From Coriobacteriia bacterium (GTDB lineage Bacteria; Actinomycetota; Coriobacteriia; Anaerosomatales; JAAXUF01), in NCBI GenBank assembly GCA_013336165.1, contig JAAXUF010000003.1:62001-126000 (forward strand): a stretch of 64,000 bases of DNA. The letters run 5' to 3'. Shown one piece after another: positions 63,185-64,000 of this stretch (positions within the stretch are counted from its first letter, which is position 1; each line of letters starts with the position of its first letter). Position numbers and translations under genes: made by a program. Under the pieces are notes generated by a model, which made no database searches, had not been told where the DNA came from, and worked only from the letters and a program-made list of their open reading frames with translations.

Positions 63185-64000
63185 TTACAGCATACCAAGC
63201 GCGTCGTTCACCGTCGCCACATTCACGAGTCCTTGTACCGAGGTTTTTCCCGCCGACGCCGAAGCTGCGCCCAATACTCTGCTCATCCCCAGCCGAGAAG
63301 CCTCGCGCACCCGATCGGCGGCTCGCGAGACCGGCTTGACCTGTCCTGTGAGTCCAAGTTCGCCAAAGGCGCCGATATCTATCGGCACGGGAACGTCCTT
63401 TCGCGCCGAAGCGAGCGCGAGGGCGAGAGGCAGATCGACGGCAGGCTCGGTCACCCGAAGGCCACCGGCAACTGACACGTACACATCCTGTCCGGCGAAG
63501 GACAGCCCTGCCCGACGCTCAAGCACGGCGAGCACCTGCAGCAGGCGCGCAAGGTCGATACCGGTGGCAAGCCTTCTCGGCGCTGGCAGATAACTCGGCG
63601 TGACAAGCGCCTGTACCTCGACAAGCAGCGTCCTCGATCCTTCCACGGCCGCCATGACTGCCGATCCGGGAACGGCCTTGGTTCGCTCGGCCAAGAGCGT
63701 GGCCGACGGAGAGTCAACCCCCGCAAGCCCCGCCTCGCCCATCTCGAAGACGCCTATCTCACCTGAAGGACCGAACCGGTTCTTGACCGCACGAACGATC
63801 CGGAAGGAATGGTCCCGGTCACCCTCGAAGTAGAGCACGACGTCGACCATGTGCTCCAACATGCGAGGCCCCGCTATCGCGCCGTCCTTCGTCACGTGGC
63901 CGACAAGGAACGTAGTCACGCCGAGGTCCTTTGCGACTCGCATCAGCCGCGACGTGCACGCACGAATCTGCCCGACACTACCAGGCGCGCCACCGGCATC
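63185..64000 (-). CDS. radA: DNA repair protein RadA (Sms), C-terminal part (cut by window edge)
   Basis: RadA helps process recombination intermediates. About 272 residues are visible; the N-terminal zinc finger and Walker A lie beyond position 64000. The RecA-like core is seen in GAPGSVGQIRACTSR at the edge, VGHVTKDGAIAGPRMLEHMV, and the RadA-specific KNRFG motif near 63790-63770. The C-terminal Lon-protease-like domain ends the protein, including DVYVSVAGGLRVTEPAVDLP and GELGLTGQVKPVSRAADRVR. It lies upstream of disA, as in Bacillus and actinobacteria. Confidence 0.95.
   Translation of the reverse strand, partial: DAGGAPGSVGQIRACTSRLMRVAKDLGVTTFLVGHVTKDGAIAGPRMLEHMVDVVLYFEGDRDHSFRIVRAVKNRFGPSGEIGVFEMGEAGLAGVDSPSATLLAERTKAVPGSAVMAAVEGSRTLLVEVQALVTPSYLPAPRRLATGIDLARLLQVLAVLERRAGLSFAGQDVYVSVAGGLRVTEPAVDLPLALALASARKDVPVPIDIGAFGELGLTGQVKPVSRAADRVREASRLGMSRVLGAASASAGKTSVQGLVNVATVNDALGML

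Overview
The window is GC-rich bacterial chromosome from what looks like an actinomycete relative, most likely a deep-branching Actinomycetota lineage such as Coriobacteriia. The evidence is the long acidic insertion in the N-terminal part of RpoC that is typical of actinobacterial beta-prime, a GuaB3-type IMP dehydrogenase relative, a zinc-type S14, DisA/RadA, and an HrcA/CIRCE-controlled groESL operon. The lineage is inferred from gene content, not from a rRNA gene, because none is present. Almost everything is on the minus strand; the only convincing plus-strand gene is a glycosyltransferase at 2870-4015.

Layout, by coordinate. 1-2802: guaA (cut by the window edge), guaB3, ychF. 2870-5943: a UgtP/MGDG-synthase-like glycosyltransferase, then a convergent pair of secreted proteins (a lipoprotein beta-propeller and a C39-like cysteine peptidase). 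This pair is the only accessory-looking part of the window. 6162-8431: groES-groEL with promoter, CIRCE operator and end hairpin. 8500-15692: a tightly overlapping operon read right to left as nnrE/nnrD, CBS protein, alr, then nitroreductase, uracil-DNA glycosylase, tsaE, tsaB and a rimI-tsaD fusion. 15739-19811: acpS, glmS, glmM, with a complete-looking glmS ribozyme before glmS. 19888-24097: rplM-rpsI, truA and an ECF transporter energizing module (ecfA1, ecfA2, ecfT). 24227-43028: the alpha, spc, S10 and str ribosomal operons in the usual order (rpsL rpsG fusA rpsJ ... secY adk map infA rpmJ rpsM rpsK rpsD rpoA rplQ). 43215-55012: rpoC, rpoB, rplL, rplJ with an L10 leader and attenuator, rplA, rplK, nusG, secE, tRNA-Trp, rpmG. 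55180-57113: tuf preceded by tRNA-Met, Thr, Tyr and Thr genes. 57182-64000: yacP(rae1), rlmB, cysS, cysE, ispF, ispD, disA, radA (cut by the window edge).

The stretch from 64000 down to about 42000 follows the Bacillus order radA-disA-ispD-ispF-cysE-cysS-rlmB-yacP-rpmG-secE-nusG-rplK-rplA-rplJ-rplL-rpoB-rpoC-rpsL-rpsG-fusA. It lacks gltX, mrnC and sigH, and the tRNA/tuf block sits where sigH would be. Most genes serve translation, transcription, chaperoning, wall precursor supply (GlmS, GlmM, Alr), tRNA t6A modification, or repair and c-di-AMP signalling.

The two observations most worth following are a C-terminal extension of RpoC ending in a domain that resembles the RNA polymerase alpha-subunit CTD, keeping equivalents of several DNA-contact residues, and the glmS self-cleaving ribozyme in an apparent actinobacterium. 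No CRISPR array, prophage, insertion sequence or origin was seen.
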